Shown: in pieces, positions 63,921 through 64,000 of the stretch
Layout: every line of letters begins with the position of its first letter
Position numbering within the stretch: the stretch's first letter is position 1
Assembly: GCA_021324155.1 (NCBI GenBank)
Contig: JAJPJQ010000018.1
Span: 1 to 64,000 of the forward strand
From: Pseudomonadota bacterium
GTDB lineage: Bacteria; Desulfobacterota; Binatia; UBA9968
Direction of reading: 5' to 3'
DNA length: 64,000 bases
Translations under genes and position numbers: made by a program
The notes under the pieces: generated by a model
Database searches by the model: none
What the model was told of the DNA's origin: nothing
The model's input: only the letters and a program-made list of their open reading frames with translations

Positions 63921-64000
63921 GATCGTAAAACTTTTCTCATGAAACGCGCTGCTTTGCGATCCGCCTTCCCGAGCCCCAACTCGGCGGCGGTAGACCTTAA
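63917..64000 (-). CDS. 3' end of an unidentified gene running out of the window
   Basis: The minus-strand frame is open from 64000 to a TGA at 63917-63919 and ends LGKADRKAARFMRKVLRS. The 4-bp stop/start overlap with the PRC-like gene supports it as a real C-terminus. Only 27 residues are visible; no identity can be given. Confidence 0.5.
   Translation of the reverse strand, partial: LRSTAAELGLGKADRKAARFMRKVLRS

Overview
The window is GC-rich, densely coded DNA from a Gram-negative bacterium. It encodes outer-membrane barrels, a lipoprotein, a lytic transglycosylase and SecA. Many solute receptors of the Bug/TctC, NMT1 and ABC_sub_bind types, an aromatic-acid type hydratase/lyase and a high-affinity type hydrogenase fit an uncultivated soil or groundwater oligotroph (deltaproteobacterium-like, Binatota or similar). 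The lineage is inference with low confidence; nothing here is a phylogenetic marker I can place by eye.

Layout. 0-5.2 kb: the end of mscL, an ABM monooxygenase-like protein, a ligand-altered M24 protein, a cupin/acetyltransferase pair and an amidohydrolase. 5.2-10.4 kb: a tripartite tricarboxylate-type transporter operon on the minus strand (TctB, three tandem Bug receptors, TctA), running into the amidohydrolase. 10.5-18.6 kb: plus-strand solute-binding proteins without permeases, small unknown proteins, a large secreted alpha/beta hydrolase, and a hydroxycinnamoyl-CoA hydratase/lyase homologue with a leaderless NMT1-like protein. 18.6-24.5 kb: an operon of hydrolase, cNMP/FAD oxidoreductase and UBP zinc finger; then a C26 peptidase and a lytic transglycosylase. 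24.5-30.5 kb: CoxG-like protein, M23 peptidase plus bactofilin, glycosyltransferase, unknown protein, SPL-like radical SAM protein, MurI, and a secreted repeat protein. 30.6-34.2 kb: an unusually long SecA.

34.3-41.5 kb is an envelope locus: two FecR-domain proteins with proline-rich tails, two paralogous TPR/beta-barrel proteins and a 745-residue Ig/cadherin-like exported protein around overlapping divergent promoters. It may be a surface-display or export system. 41.6-48.4 kb is housekeeping: GatCAB, RNase HII, YraN, SerS. 48.6-50.0 kb holds two tRNA-Ser genes, an Arg-rich protein and tRNA-Arg(ACG).

50.4-61.4 kb is an actinobacterial-type (group 1h) [NiFe]-hydrogenase operon: small and large subunits, two associated unknown proteins, maturation protease, hypA, hypF, hypC, hypD, a SIS-domain isomerase and hypE. 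The small subunit has an in-frame TGA between the distal- and medial-cluster cysteines, and both sides remain intact. hypB is absent. A hybrid histidine kinase follows. A degenerate copy of tRNA-Arg lies just beyond it at 63.42-63.48 kb, so the hydrogenase-kinase segment is bracketed by tRNA-Arg and a tRNA-Arg remnant, as in a genomic island. The window ends in a small PRC-barrel-like operon.
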